Assembly (NCBI RefSeq): GCF_040807025.1
Contig: NC_090982.1
Location: 84,308,963 to 84,372,962, forward strand
Source of the DNA: Struthio camelus
Lineage: Eukaryota; Chordata; Aves; Struthioniformes; Struthionidae
Length of the DNA stretch: 64,000 nt
Direction: 5' to 3'
Both the position numbers and the translations under genes were made by a program. The notes below the pieces were generated by a model. That model did not search any database, was not told the origin of the DNA, and was given only the letters and a program-made list of their open reading frames with translations. Of this stretch, positions 12,025 through 25,325 are shown one piece after another (position 1 is the first letter of the stretch; each line of letters opens with the position of its first letter).

Positions 12025-15000
12025 GTAAGCATACTTTGTTCGTTTCTTTTAATGGACAGCAATAAACATGTACCACGTTATTGACTGACTGACTTATCTC
12101 TGAGTCTTGCTCCTTGACTAAAGCACAAAACAAACAGAGTTTAGACCCTCCTCCTGAATGAAAGCACTAGGGCAGGCTCAAGAGGAAGGCTGAGGTTAGG
12201 GAACGTTGCAGGGATCTTAATTATCACGAATTCTCTAGCAGGCTGAGGACTTCTTAGTATTTCTTAGCCCAGTTGGCTGAACCTTTGAGAAAAACACTGG
12301 AAGTCTCTACCACCTCCTTCCACTGCCTTTCTATTTTGCAAAATGAAAAATGCCCAGACAGTAATAATATGCAGTTAATGTGATAGTATATCTGGATTTT
12401 GCTGTCGCGGAGACAGATCTCTGAAAATCTAAATGGGAATGGGTTTAATGAATATTTGAATCTGAGATGAGCTTCCTTTTTGAACTAATGCTTTGAAATG
12501 TATCTTCTGTGGAAAACCCTGACCTTCTCTCTAGCAGGGGTCAAGTGCACTATAATCTCTCTGCTTTGGGGAATGTGCTTGTGCATGCTTGTGTTCGTAT
12601 ACATGACACAACACTTCATACCCACCCGGCTTTCCTCAACCTCTAATAATTGCACAGGCTGTGCTGAAGGTAGAGTTGGGGAGAATCTGGCCCTTTCCTC
12701 CCATTGTGCTTGGATGCAGGAATTCCTCTAAAAACACACTGCGCCCAGCGCTGGCTGGCTGCATGCTGCACAGGAACAATGCTGACAATGCAAGATACAA
12801 TGGCTGCAATTGTGTGGCAGCAGCCTCTCAGGCAAACAAACACCACCTGTTAATTCAAATCCTCTTGATTTTAAATCAAGAACTACTTGAATTTTGTCAG
12901 AGAGGGAGGAAAACTCCAGCCAAGGGGAGAGAGCGCTAGATAACTTTTCTGCCTTTTCAGGGACAAAAGACCAACACCTAGTGATAAGAGAACCAATCTG
13001 GAAATGAGAATTATCCGTGAGAGTTAAGATAATAAGCCAAATAACAGCCTGTGTTCCTATACCAGCCACAAGCACACAATGAATGTGTCTAGGGCTTGTC
13101 TCAACTTCAACAAGTGGATAAAAAAGTATTTGCAGGACAGATGCTGCAGGACTGAGGCACCGGCATGGAGTTTGCTAGGCTACTGCTTTAATGAGGCATT
13201 ACTGAGATGCCGGTCAGTATGGCGTGACATGGAAGAAATGTACGCAAGTGGAAGGAAAATTGATTTAGGGAGACACAAAGTTGCATAATATCAGTGCTTT
13301 GCTACAAGACACTTACTAACTCTGAAAAGATGAGAAAAAATCAATAGATTGGCTTCTTGGCCCTGTGATGACTTCTTTTTCATACATGAAATATATATTT
13401 TTTCTCCTGTTCTCAGGGGTTCCATTTCATAGCCAATACAAAAATATTTAGATGCTTTAGCTGAGAAACGCTCAGTCTTGCTTATGTGAACATCCTTTCC
13501 GAGGAAAACAGTGAGACACTTGTCCAAAGGCACAAAGTTTTCTAGGTAAGAGGTGCTGCAAACTTCTGGAATCACTGGGGAACAGCAACAGCGCCCCAAA
13601 CCTAGCTCTCATTTATATGGTACACCATGCTAAAATAGTTTGAAACGGTTACCTTGCATTTTCACCACAGCACAAATCAGTACTTGAACCCTAGAGGTCA
13701 GAGTCACATCCTGACTGCTGTTTGCCTGGGTCATCCTGCTGCTCCTTTATCACGCTAAACTTAGATACCAGCATCAGGAGTCCACACTGGCTTTCCTGTC
13801 AAATGTATGTCTGGAGCATCTCTCCAGAGCTTATTCAAGATCACGTGGGGCACCTAAAGTGACCTATCTGAGCACAGAACTTACGGTCTTTAGTTAAAAA
13901 ACTGAGATCAAAAAACACTTTCACAGAGTGGTGGAAATAAGGAACATAAAAATAAAAATATCCCCCAGGAAGTCAAGCACTCCGTTCCAGCAGAACAGTC
14001 CTTTCACAATTATTTCCATTTTCCTCTTCCTTGCATCAAGAAAAGAAGCCCACTTTTGGACACTGAAAACTAATTTTAATTTAACTTTAATAGTAGATCT
14101 TAAAAAGATCTGTTGTAGGCTGGCCTTCATGCAGTACCCATCAGAATACACACATTTCAGCTTAACTTTAAATTCAAGCACCACTGTCTTAAACTTCTCT
14201 GAACATCTCCACTGTTCTGGAGTCAACAGCTGGGATAAGCCACTATTTGAAGGATTAACTCCCTTGTTTCTCACATCCTTTTTTAAATAGCTGCTTTTGG
14301 CCACTCCATGAAACAAGATAAGGTGTTAATGGACCTTTGCTCTGAGTATTTGTGGCACTTATTGCTGCTTCTTCTTATGTCACAAGTCATTAAAAATGCC
14401 AAAATATCCTCTTCTACCTCTCCTGGTGTCGGTTTCCAAGTCACTGTTCCTTTCTGTTTTCTTTTGTCCACTAAGTAGAGGTAGCTTAAGTCCTCCGCAG
14501 TCTGTGCTTCTAGACAAACAGGAGTTTCTGAGGAAAAGGTAAATATACGTTTTGATACTTTCTAATGTAGGTGCTTGCAATCATCTTAGCCATTAACCCT
14601 GTGAAGGGAAAATGCAAATCATCCAGGAATCTTCGGCAAAATGAGCTGATCCTGCTTACCCCCAGCCATGGCGAGAAAGCCCTCACTGCTGTGGTGATAG
14701 CCGAACCACCGCACGCAGGAAGACAGCTGTCACTCAGAGCCTGGGATGCGATTCGGGGTGGCAGTGAAGCCAGCAGGACTAGATCTGGCTCTTTACAGTG
14801 CTATGAAGACCCCACCTGAAACTGAGCGTGCTCTTGGCCTAACTGTTACATACCAGGCTGCTCTGCAGATGATGGGTATGTTTCATACTGATTTCCTTCC
14901 CCTTTAGCATACACAAACTAATAGGAATGGCGACCCGAAGTTCTCTGAGAAATATATGTGATCCTTCCAGTAGCCCAGTCTTGAAAGACACATCACTTGA

Positions 15001-16977
15001 CGGACAGAGACATAACGAATGTGAGTTTAAGCTGCACTGCTGGCCAGAACGTGCCCATGATCTCCCACCAAGCACTCCACTATTGAATACTCTGGAAGAA
15101 CAGGTATGCAGAGCTTTGACGCAACCTTCATCGGGGTGAAGTTCAGGGCAGGCTGGTGGCACTGACTCACTCGGTCACCTGGTCTTCTTGCCACGCCAAA
15201 TGCATTGAGCTGATGCCTGTGAAAATCCAGAACAAAGGAGTTCTCCAGACTCAGACTTGCACTGTGCAGTACTGACACTCGCTCTACACAATTTCCATCT
15301 TGGCAGCACAGCTCAGGTGCCACAGCCAAATAGCACCCCAATAGCAGATAAAAGGCTTCAGATCTCACAGGGCCTTGTGTGCAATTACTATATATCCAAG
15401 GATAAAAATTTGCGTGAACAAGAAAGAAAAAAGTCTCCACTCAGTCGTTCACCCCAGAAGTTCTTTGCAGTTCATTCTGGTCCTGTTCAGTGCAGCCATG
15501 AATTCACGCTGCTTCACTGGGAATTGGGAAGTATGCACTTAAGTGCCTTCCTGTAGCAAAGCAACAAGTATGTGTTTTGATGAATTAGGGCCTCTAGCAT
15601 GACCCTGTTACTTCTCCACTGTGCAAGCTGACCAGACAATGGCTCTGACGTTTCTTTGCGTGCATGTTATGTTCCAAGCTGCACAACGTCTCCAAATTCC
15701 TGCAGCACAAACAGCTTTTCGCTCAGCATTCAGGGAAGCATATAAGGTATGCTAGCACTGGACACACAACATTTCTTTGCAAATGCAGCATCCTTTGCTT
15801 TTATGACTTAGCAACACAGAAAGCATAAGTTAGGTAAAAAGAGAGATTCTTTAAATTGAAAATGTAAATGCACTTTCACCAGCGAACAGCATTTATCTTG
15901 GCTGGAAATTGTTGCTACTTGATTTAACTGAAAGTACATCCAATTCACTTATTCCATTATTTCAGAATAAAAGATGAGAGAAGTGAAGGTTAATGAATCA
16001 AGGTAATGAATTATAACTGAGCCAGGAAAAAGCCTTTCAACACTGAGAAACTATCCCTAGCATACTTTTCTTTTCTTCCTCCTCTATTTAAGCCCCTTAT
16101 CTATTGTTTCCTATCCACAGTTAAATTCCACACTCTTCTACTTAGTGGTGCTGTCTTCAGCCATTTTCTTGTGGAACCTATGCTTGCAGTAACTGGGCCC
16201 TTCCAGAAAAAATATAATCTTTATTTATTATCTGCGCAAATATTTTCTACTTCATGAAATACCACTATCAGCCCTCTAATAATATATAATAAGAAATTGG
16301 CCAGGATGCACGTTAACCAGCCACTCTTTCAACCAGACTCAAAACCGCTTAACCATATGTCTTAGATCTGCATGAGTAAAACCTAGGAGTGAGGCTGCTT
16401 TAGCTTAAGTAATCTATCCCTATTTTTGAAGTATGAATTCTCTTCCTCAGCTGCCAAGAAGGCTTATACCAAAGTTGCAAGTGAATCAAAATCTAATTCC
16501 AACAGTTATGTGCTGATATCATCTGATTTAGACTATCAACTCACAACCTAAATGCTTTACATCTCACATAATCTGTTATTCACCAGTCAAAACTAATGCA
16601 GCTCTAGTTTTGTATTCATTCAACAATGTGCTTTGTCTCATGTTTTCTTTGCCCTGACAACTACCAAAAATTAGTCTGATCCTTCAGGAAACCGAGTACA
16701 CGCCAGGGAAAGGTTTGGCCATTTTTAATTTGCTGACTCACTTAATCATCGAAACAACTTCCTAGATATGGTGGAATCTCCATCACAGAGAGTCTTGAGA
16801 TTCCAACTCCAGGGAGCCAGTATCTCCTCAGGAAATCCTGCCCTTCCTGAAAATACCTTTTCACCAGGTGGCCCTAGTTTCCAGTATGCAGCAATAATGA
16901 ATGATGGAGAGAGTAAACAGAGGCATTGTAATGTAATGTCTTTTTTTTTCCCCCCATGAATTCTACCAAAGGCTCAG
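12025..16977 (+). other. SLC14A2: probable intron 1 of the urea transporter
   Basis: About 4.95 kb between the putative leader exon donor and the acceptor CTCAG at 16973-16977, which follows a pyrimidine run at 16940-16955. I saw no additional exon with convincing splice sites and no recognisable repeat. Several open frames here (for example 13921-14316 on the minus strand) have no protein-like features. Confidence 0.4.
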
Positions 16978-16986
16978 AACATCATC

Positions 16987-19900
16987 ATGGAAAGCAGCAT
17001 TGATGTTAAAAGAGAAACCAAGGGGGAGAGAAAGCCAAGAAAGCAGAATCCATTGAGCAAAGGTGGAAAGAGAGTCTGCAAAGCTGTTGGCTACATTACC
17101 GGGGACATGAAGGAATTTGGAGGCTGGCTAAAAGGTAAACCTACTTCGTTGTAACTAATTAGGGTATTCCAAAGAACTATATCAAAGCAATAATAAGTAA
17201 CTTCTCAACCACATGATTCCGATTGGAGTGGAACAAAAATGACTGTCCTGATCGACTTCATTTTTGTAGGAGACACTCAGCTTTGTACAGAGAGCTACAT
17301 ACTGCTTAAACCTTGAGGAAAACTGAGATGACATTTACCTCCCAATATGCTATGTATAATGTGAATTTTGTCTGATGGAACATAGCCCAGAATGCTTTTG
17401 TGTTCTGTCATTCCTTATAACATTCTCTCTCCTTTCAGCTGAGTAGTTTCTCAGTCAAGCCTAATGCCACTGTGACGTTAAATTACACATAGGTAGGTGT
17501 GTTTGCTCCCCATTATAAATCAGCAATGGGATACTTCCACAAGTTGCCATCTGAGACACAGACGTCATAAATTAGCCCGTTCATATGAAACTGGTCCAGT
17601 GTACTTTATAACGGGGGACTCTGGCAACCACACTGTTCATCTCAGCTTTCCAGCTGCAAAGCTTAGTATAGACCATAATAAATTCTGGTCAGCTTTTACA
17701 GTCTTGTTGATTCATCGCTTCAGTCGTCCTGCCAAGTTCCACTGCCAAAACTCTTCTTGAGTTTCAGAAAAAAAATCCCAAATCAGTCTCATCTGTGCTT
17801 TTTTATGTATTTATTTAATTTGATCTCTTCCAGATAAACCTCTCATGATCCAGTTTATTGACTGGGTGCTACGTGGGATATCCCAGGTGATGTTTGTCAA
17901 TAATCCCCTTAGTGGGCTTATCATAGTTGCTGGTTTCCTGGTGCAGAATCCTTGGTGGACACTCACAGGCTGTTTGGGAACAGTTGTCTCAACTTTAACA
18001 GCACTTGTTCTGGGTCAGGACAGGTAAGTTCATCCCTTGCCCCTTGAAAACCATACTGTCAGGTCAGTGCTGACATGACATGCTGAAAAAGCAATTTGGA
18101 CGAAAAGCATGTGTTTAGCCATAGCTAAAACTGTTAGGAACAGATAGCTCTTCCAGCCAGCTGCATCTGATGCGTAGGGACACAGGGTATGCAGCTGTGT
18201 GCAATGACAGGCTGCATAAATGCATAAGGAGTAGTCGGGGCTGACAGGACATGTAACTCAAGCATGTGAGATTGAAGGTCAGTGCACGAGATGTGGCAGG
18301 TCATCATCATACAGAATCGCGACTGTGCACGTGGAGGAATGGTGTGATGTGAGCACAGCACTTGCAGGAGAGAAGATTTCAAGATAGCTGGCTTTTGTTC
18401 CACACAGATCAGCCATAGCAGCAGGCCTGTATGGCTACAATGGAGTCTTGGTGGGATTGCTCATGGCTGTCTTCTCCACTAAGGGAGACTTCCACTGGTG
18501 GATTCTACTCCCAGTAGCACTGGTGTCCATGACGTGGTAAGTCACGCATCTCTTTGGCTCCTTATTCCAGTCCTCATGTCTCTGCACTGAGACTGAGCCA
18601 AGATATTATTATGTGCTGTGCTTTACAGGATCCAAACAACAAAGAAACATAACTGGCATGCTTGTGCTTCTAAAACTGTATCATTATCTGTACTTTTAAA
18701 CCTGAATGTAAGCCCAGAACAAATGAAATACACATTTAATCACAAATAAATCCAAAGGCCATATGGACATTGATGGTTACCCATAGTTAATTCAGTGCCT
18801 TAAATGTTAGCCATATTGCTGTGATGCTTCAACTCATTTTTGTCTCAAGAGAAACATTATTTTCAGCATTCCCTGCCACCATCAACCACAAGTGTTTCAT
18901 CTATTTAAGCTACCATATAAAAATCTCATAAAAATTTACCACTCTGGGTACAGAATTACAAAAGCTGTTCAGTAGTTCTAAGATGATGGTTGATGCTAAT
19001 GAAAACAAACAACTAAAAACACTTTACTCGCATATGTGACACCATACTCTGTTGAGTAGTTGGACAGTGAAAATTTTGAAAATTGGTCTTTGAGCCCCAA
19101 ATGTCTGGCTGGAGATTACTAAATCATCCATGCAGATCATCGGCCTGACTGAAGTTCATGTAGTTTTATACTCATTTTAATAAACATACTTCCCATGCCA
19201 GGAGTTACTTCTGATGACCCTGAACCATAACCTTAAACAAGAACATTTCTTTCCAGTTCACTGAGATCTGGCCCTGGCGTCCTAAATTCAATCCACTTCA
19301 AGTACTTAAAGAAAAATTAAGCACTGAGATTGAGCTGGAGAATAACTCCTCTGAATCACTGGAGCTTCACCAGTTCATACCAGCAGGATCTTGGCCCCTT
19401 CACGGTCACCAAATTAAACACAATATCATATTGCAAAACTCAACAGGAACCCGCACGCTGCTAACTGAAATGCCCTGGGAAGGGTATAAAATTTGCAAAG
19501 TGACCCTAACATATCTCTCACTGTCAGAAAAACTGACGAAATCAAACAGCTTCTAAGAAAAAGAATGGACAAAATGAATTTCCTGCAGTTGTCCAAATAC
19601 TTTTTTTTTTTTTTTTGCCTAGCAGAGTTACTAAAAGTCATTTGTGATCACAAGCTCCTAGTGAGATCATTATGTTCTTCTTTCAGCCCCATTTTCACCA
19701 GTGCTTTAGGCTCAGTCTTCAGTAAGTGGGATCTGCCTGTTTTCACCTTGCCTTTCAACTTGGCCTTGACTCTCTATCTGGCTGCCTCAGGACCCCATAA
19801 CCTCTTCTTCCCTACAACTCTCATTCAGCCTGCAACAACAACACCCAACATCACCTGGACTGATGCTGAAGTGCCAATGGTAGGACTCCCTAAAAATACA

Positions 19901-22900
19901 GCCTTCTCCATTTACAAAGAAATCCACTATGGAGCCATATTACCTTCCTTTATATTACTGCGATAGGGTCTGGCAATACAACATAGCATTTATAAAACAG
20001 CTATTACCCAATACATAAAGGATGACTCCAGGAATTGACATTTTTGATAGCTTCAAAACGAGAATCTTTTTCGTATCTGGTAACTTTTGTTTACAATTAG
20101 ATCTAAATGTAAATATTATAATCTTCAAAGAGCCTCTGGAATCTAATTACCCATTACTATGGGTATACTGGTCATGGATCTATAGCTCAGGCTATGCTGA
20201 GACTCCAGTTAACTTACAGGTTAATTTTAGTGTTCTACACAATAAGTGTTGTGTTTTCAAAAGTACATCAAAATTCAATCTTTCTGTTAAGAAATGAGCA
20301 TACAGATATTACTATGATGGAATTATTACAAACTTGGGTGCAGGCACATATCCGTATATTTTTAGCTAACATTCAAGTGGGACCTATCCAAAGCAATATT
20401 TTATTCTCCTGCATGGCAGAGTAAACAACAGAGAGAGATAATAGAGTAATAGCTTTCCCCTAAGGCTCAGTAGACTATTTTAAGCAGTTCCCAGAGAATG
20501 ATTAAGAAAAAGAAGTTAGCTGATGCTAAATAGCAATCCACATAGGTGACATTTCTAAAGGGACCTTTATCTATGATGGATAATTTCATGGGGACCATAA
20601 CTGGACTGTTCCACACGGATGGAACAGAACATTTTGAAGAAGAGTGTCCCAGAATCATCTCTAAGCTGTAACCAAGTAGGACTCTGTCCCACCAACTCTG
20701 CAACTTTCATGCATTCATATTCCTAGTGAAGGGTATGTGAGGAATACAAATAGATACACTCTTACCTGGAAAAAGTCTTGTAATGCTGACCAAGTCGTAC
20801 TGGTGTTTCGTCCTCTGATCTGCCCATCATCTACCTAAGCACTTCCATCTCCTAAACTGATTATCATGTTCCATAACGAGTTGTAGAAATGGCCAAGTCA
20901 AAGTGAACGGCGCATGTAAAGTCAATGAAGAAACCCTTCTGAGTCCTTTAATGGCTGATATTTACCCTTGACATTATCATTATCAGAGATCAAAAACCTG
21001 ACTGAGGAATTATTGATACCAGCTGAAGGAACAAGGCTTTATTTATTTTCCTTAAAGCCCCGTGGCAATGCCATGCTGTCTCCCTAGAACTGTAAAAACT
21101 TTCCACTTACAATCCAGAAAGCAAGACTGCATCCAGCAAATGCTGACTACAAACCAGGCCTGTATTCTGGAGGCTGTCACAGTCTATACCTGTTTATTCT
21201 TTTCTCTGCATCTTAGAAATAAAATAATTAGAGGGATCTACCTAATTAGGGAGGTGTAATGCTGTAGACAATACTTGATACATAAAGGGAATTTCTATAC
21301 TGAGGCAGAAGGTAAATGTTCTCATTTCTTGTGACTGTCAGCACACCAAGGCCCCCCATTACCTAACTTGCTTTTGGGTCACTTATTAACACACCCTATT
21401 ACTAGGTTTGCAGAGGAAAACAAAGAAGCAGCTCAGTGGGATGAGAAACGCATGAATACGTGAGAGAGAGTCACAATAACTAACAGCTCCATCACACCCT
21501 GAGTCAACTGCCCAGAATAACTGCTCTGTTGCTAAGTCAAAGGAGACTCATCAGTGAATTTGACAGGACATCAGAGAAAACTTGGAGTAATTTCCATTCT
21601 CATCTGTCCAAAGTGAGGACAAATCCATTTTTCTGGTAGGGGTTTCTAGGCCGTATATTTTTATAACAAGGAGTCCCCTCAAGAGTGCATTTGAAGCCAA
21701 ATTCCCTCGGTTTCAAGGCTGACGTACTGAGTTGGATTTTCTGATGCACGGTAGTGCAAGCTGCTGCCTTGGGCACTAAAAGTCCATCTTTTTCTTCCAT
21801 CCAGCCAGCTATTTTTACAAAACCTCCAGAACTTAACAGAACTTCTGTCATTCATTCAAATTAGGTTGAAAGTGGCCAAGAAAACTAGGTTTTTCAAAAA
21901 AATGAATTAACCAAGCAGATAACAAATTGTCCTTTTTTCATTCTTGCAGCTGCTCCAATCCATTCCAGTCGGAATTAGCCAGATATATGGCTGTGATAAC
22001 CCCTGGACTGGGGGAATTTTCCTGGTTGCTCTATTTATCTCTTCTCCACTCATTTGTCTGCATGCAGCAATTGGATCAGCAGTGGGGATGCTGGCAGGTA
22101 AAGATTTGATTTCTGTCACAGATTTATACAGAAGCACAGGGAATGAAATAACTGGAGTGGCTGGAACATTTATAGTCACAAATGTTTTTTCCATTGGAAA
22201 ATGACAGCTTGAAAAAGAATATAGACTTCTGTCTTAAAAATTCTTTTGATGGACTTCCCCATTTTCTTAACTCATTTTACGGGAGTGGAAATATTAGGAA
22301 GAAAGAAATGTATTTTTGGTTAAAATGTATTTTTATCATGAAATACTTCATTTCTGGACATAGTCTGATGTTTTTAGGAGCAGTTTAATAAAAACCATAG
22401 CCATGAGTCTGGATGCATTTACAGTTCAAATGTACCCTCGTTCACCCATACATCTTTCACTGAAATCGCAAATCCAATGACTCTGAGCTGGGCCAAATCC
22501 AGCTCAGCTGCACCGGGGAAAGTCCAGAGTGATTGCACTAGATTAAGGTGGCTTTAGTCTTAGATGGTAGCAACTTGACTGCAAATTGGAATTTGGTGTA
22601 CGTACACAAGCTTGAGCCCTCTAAAACTTGGATTCACTCCATTTCTCAGCTGCTTTCATCTCTTTGGCCAAGGAATGACATATGTTTGACTTATTTTACA
22701 GCACTGAGCTTAGCAACACCTTTTAGCAAAATCTACGCTGGCTTGTGGAATTACAACAGTTCCCTCTCTTGCATTGCAATCGGAGGCATGTTCTACGCTT
22801 TCACCTGGCAGACACATTTGCTGGCAATTGCCTGTGGTACGTACCCTATGAATTTTCCCTACTGCTTTATTTCCTTGTGAGGTGAGATAAGATGCATTTG

Positions 22901-24876
22901 TATTAGGGGTGGTCACATCTAGACAGGCAGATGGACTTAGGTGAGATGGATAAATGATCGAGACAGATGTTAGAGTCATTGCTCTAACACACCCTCACAA
23001 AATAAAAACAGTGCAATTGCCCTCAGCCAAGAATTACATTCAGAACAAAAGAAATGATCAACGGAAGCTGATTAACTAAGGTCTTTGAAATCAGGTGTTT
23101 CTTTTTGAGGTACTAAATGCGTTCACTCGTTGTTGCTGGATGCATTATGTTGGTCTTTCTCAGCGTAGATACCGTTTCCTTCTTTGGAGAAGGGCATATC
23201 TAACCCTTGAGAAACCTTGAGCTCAAGATCAGCTTGCACCTGTAATTAGACAGTTCAGTTTCCTAAGTCTATTGAAATGGCTACCAGAGGCACGAGCTAA
23301 GCACCACAGAATCATCGAAGAATTATTTATAAGGCAATTCCAAATTTCAATATCACGGAGAGCTGGGACTGAAACTATTGCTTATTCAGTGTGCATATAA
23401 AAAAGATTTAGCTTTGTATCTCATTGACTCACCTTCTAGCCCTGGAGGCAGGATAAATGTGGGAGGCAGGATAAATGTGAGTGGAAGGGTTATTTTCCTG
23501 TTTAACCCCATCCATCAAGCTACATACTTTCCACATCAGCACATGTTTCAAAAGCCTCTGTTTCCATAGTCACATTTTTCATTACTCCACCTCTTTTTCT
23601 GTTTTGACCTTTCTGCGGGCTCCAGGTTGAAGGGGACGTTCTGTGCAAAGGCAAGTTCTAAGAGGGGGCTATCCAGAAAGTTTTGTAAATACTGACTAAA
23701 CAGGAGGAAGGAGTTACCCAAGACAGTGTGAGAGCTTGCTCAAGATGTTTGTCCTTTCCAGTCTCCTCAATGCTATGAGCAACCGAACTCACCAGGAATT
23801 ATCCTTCTTTTTACAGCACTCTTTAGTGCCTACCTGGGAGCAACACTGGCTAATATGTTGGCTGTGGTAAGTAACTGGCTCTGAGTTTTGTTCAAGGGCT
23901 GAGGGATCAAATGAAAGAAGTCCCGTATTAAATAGGGTTTCTTTTTTTTTTTTTCCTTTCCTCAGTTTGGGTTGCCATTACTACTTACTATTAGCTCAGT
24001 ACAACATAATAGGGAGGTCTTATTTCTGAATACAGATCTGAACATTTTATAGTTTTCCTCGCTTGTGAGGGAAATGACTGAGACTCGGAGAACAGTTCGG
24101 CCAAAGGCAGAACAGAGGCAGGAGAGGGGACACAGTCTGCCCAAGGGGTTGTTGTGGTCCCCACTGAAACAGGTCACTTACAATCATTATTTACCACTTG
24201 TCATCCTTGGAGCTCACATGAACATCCACAAATCAGCCCTCAAAACCCCCCAAAATAGTTACATGGCCTTACTTTGTACCTAACGTAACTGAGAGAGATG
24301 AGAAAGAGACCCACCACATGCGTGAACAAACCCTGAGTTTGTTTCTAATTGCCTTGCCCGAGCGCCAAAAGGCGGTCAGTACAACAGCCTGGGTTAAAAC
24401 TGAATATTTCTGGTATCCACTCCTATTTTAGCTTCATGCAAAATCACAGAAGAGGCATAAAGAGAAGGCAGCCCTCTCACCAGAGTTGATAGATGCTATA
24501 TGTTAACACACAATGTCAAGGTCTCATTAAGAAATCCTGCCTCTCTGGGAAGATGCTCCATGCAAAAATGCATCTCAAGGCTTCCTTGAGAAAGCATATT
24601 CCAAGCTGTCTGGCTCTGAGTTTTGTTCAAGGCCTGAGGGATCAAATGAAAGAAGTCCCGTATTAAATAGGGTTTCTTTTTTTTCTTTTCTTTCCCCAGT
24701 TTGGGTTGCCATCAGGAACCTGGTCTTTTTGTTTGTCTGCACTGACATTTCTGTTAATAACCACAAACAACTCTGCCATCTACAAGCTGCCCCTCTCCAA
24801 GGTCACCTATCCAGAAGCCAACCGAGCTTATTATCTGAAGGTGAAGAAACATCAGAAGTCTTGCTGTGAGGTATAA
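16987..24876 (+). CDS. SLC14A2: urea transporter, SLC14 family (UT-A-like), complete
   Basis: Membrane channel-like protein for facilitated passive diffusion of urea. Coding exons are 16987-17134, 17834-18023, 18408-18536, 19687-19879, 21950-22097, 22702-22836, 23817-23866 and 24700-24876. All are flanked by AG/GT, phases agree, and together they give 1170 nt (389 aa), the normal length of a single-unit urea transporter. The first ATG lies 9 bp after its acceptor with A at -3 and G at +4. Family landmarks are TGDMKE near residue 40, [15 protein letters not shown], and two signature motifs, LPVFTLPF (172-179, Thr176) and LPSGTWSF (334-341, Thr338). The threonines belong to the urea-conducting pore in this family. 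An N-glycosylation site (N210-I-T) sits in the large extracellular loop. The wording of many segments ([31 protein letters not shown]) recalls UT-A rather than UT-B, so I name it SLC14A2, although it sits next to SIGLEC15 where mammals have SLC14A1. Only one unit is present, unlike the tandem two-unit mammalian UT-A1. The second motif has Ser in place of Pro at residue 340. Confidence 0.93.
23444..23479 (+). repeat. perfect 18-bp tandem duplication
   Basis: The unit GGAGGCAGGATAAATGTG occurs twice head to tail (23444-23461 and 23462-23479) inside the seventh coding-region intron of the urea transporter. It is a two-copy minisatellite seed with no evident function. Confidence 0.9.
23875..23978 (+). 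repeat. duplicated intron-end segment with decoy splice acceptor (copy A)
   Basis: This 104-bp block matches 24610-24712 almost perfectly (one substitution, plus length and composition changes in the T tract). It includes the branch/pyrimidine region, the AG and the first 13 bases of the last coding exon. It begins only 8 bp after the donor of the preceding exon (23866). It therefore carries a complete-looking 3' splice site (CTCAG, exon edge at 23966) but lacks the rest of the exon. Confidence 0.9.
24610..24712 (+). repeat. source copy of duplicated intron end / last exon start (copy B)
   Basis: This is the authentic 3' end of the last intron, the acceptor CCCCAG (exon from 24700) and the first 13 bases of the terminal coding exon. 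It is inferred to be the parent copy because the conserved coding sequence continues beyond the duplicated block only here. Confidence 0.88.
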
Positions 24877-25319
24877 AGGTCCAAGAAGAGAGATGCTTTG
24901 CAGTGTGTAAGGCAAGAGCACAAGGTGTTTCCCCCTAAAAGTGATTTGTGTGCTACAAAGTCAGAAGACAAAAAAATCACTGCCTTCTGAGTGAAGAGAC
25001 TTCCTCCACGTTTGTTTGTTCCATCCTGTTTAGATGATAGAATTGTGCTGTGTTGGAAGAACCCTTCCCAAGATCAATCTGTAATGATTTAAGAGCATAT
25101 ATGCTTTAAAAGACACTTGAATTTTAAGCAGTGGGGAAATGACTTAGAAGTTGGAAAGAAAACTCTGTTCATGAAATCCAGGTCACACCAATCAGATGTA
25201 AAGCAAGGAAGAACAGAGCATTTCTTGGCATCTGATAGGACTCCTAATTTATGGCTAGAACCAGCTTACCACAGCAATAGGATGAGAGCTTAGAGAGCTT
25301 CATAGTAGCAGAGAACTGG

Positions 25320-25325
25320 AATAAA
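25320..25325 (+). terminator. SLC14A2: poly(A) signal AATAAA, urea transporter
   Basis: First canonical AATAAA after the stop codon, giving a 3' UTR of about 460 nt. It is followed by GAGTGCTTTTTGCC, a plausible downstream element. Further AATAAA motifs occur farther downstream near 26294, 26330 and 26620, so longer 3' ends are possible. Confidence 0.55.

Noticed and set aside
19493..19966. 157-codon + strand open frame starting before the fifth coding exon
   Set aside because: Only 19687-19879 is the real exon (bounded by TTTCAG and GTAGGA). The leading part is intron that happens to be open.
23286..23320. CACAGAATCATCGAAGAATT, similar to the reverse complement of a CR1 end
   Set aside because: The neighbouring bases do not continue as CR1.
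24868..24878. Possible splice donor GAG|GTATAA overlapping the urea transporter stop codon, which might lead to a longer C-terminus or a second transporter unit
   Set aside because: The length without it (389 aa) already matches single-unit transporters, no second-unit exons were found downstream, and a poly(A) signal follows within 450 bp.
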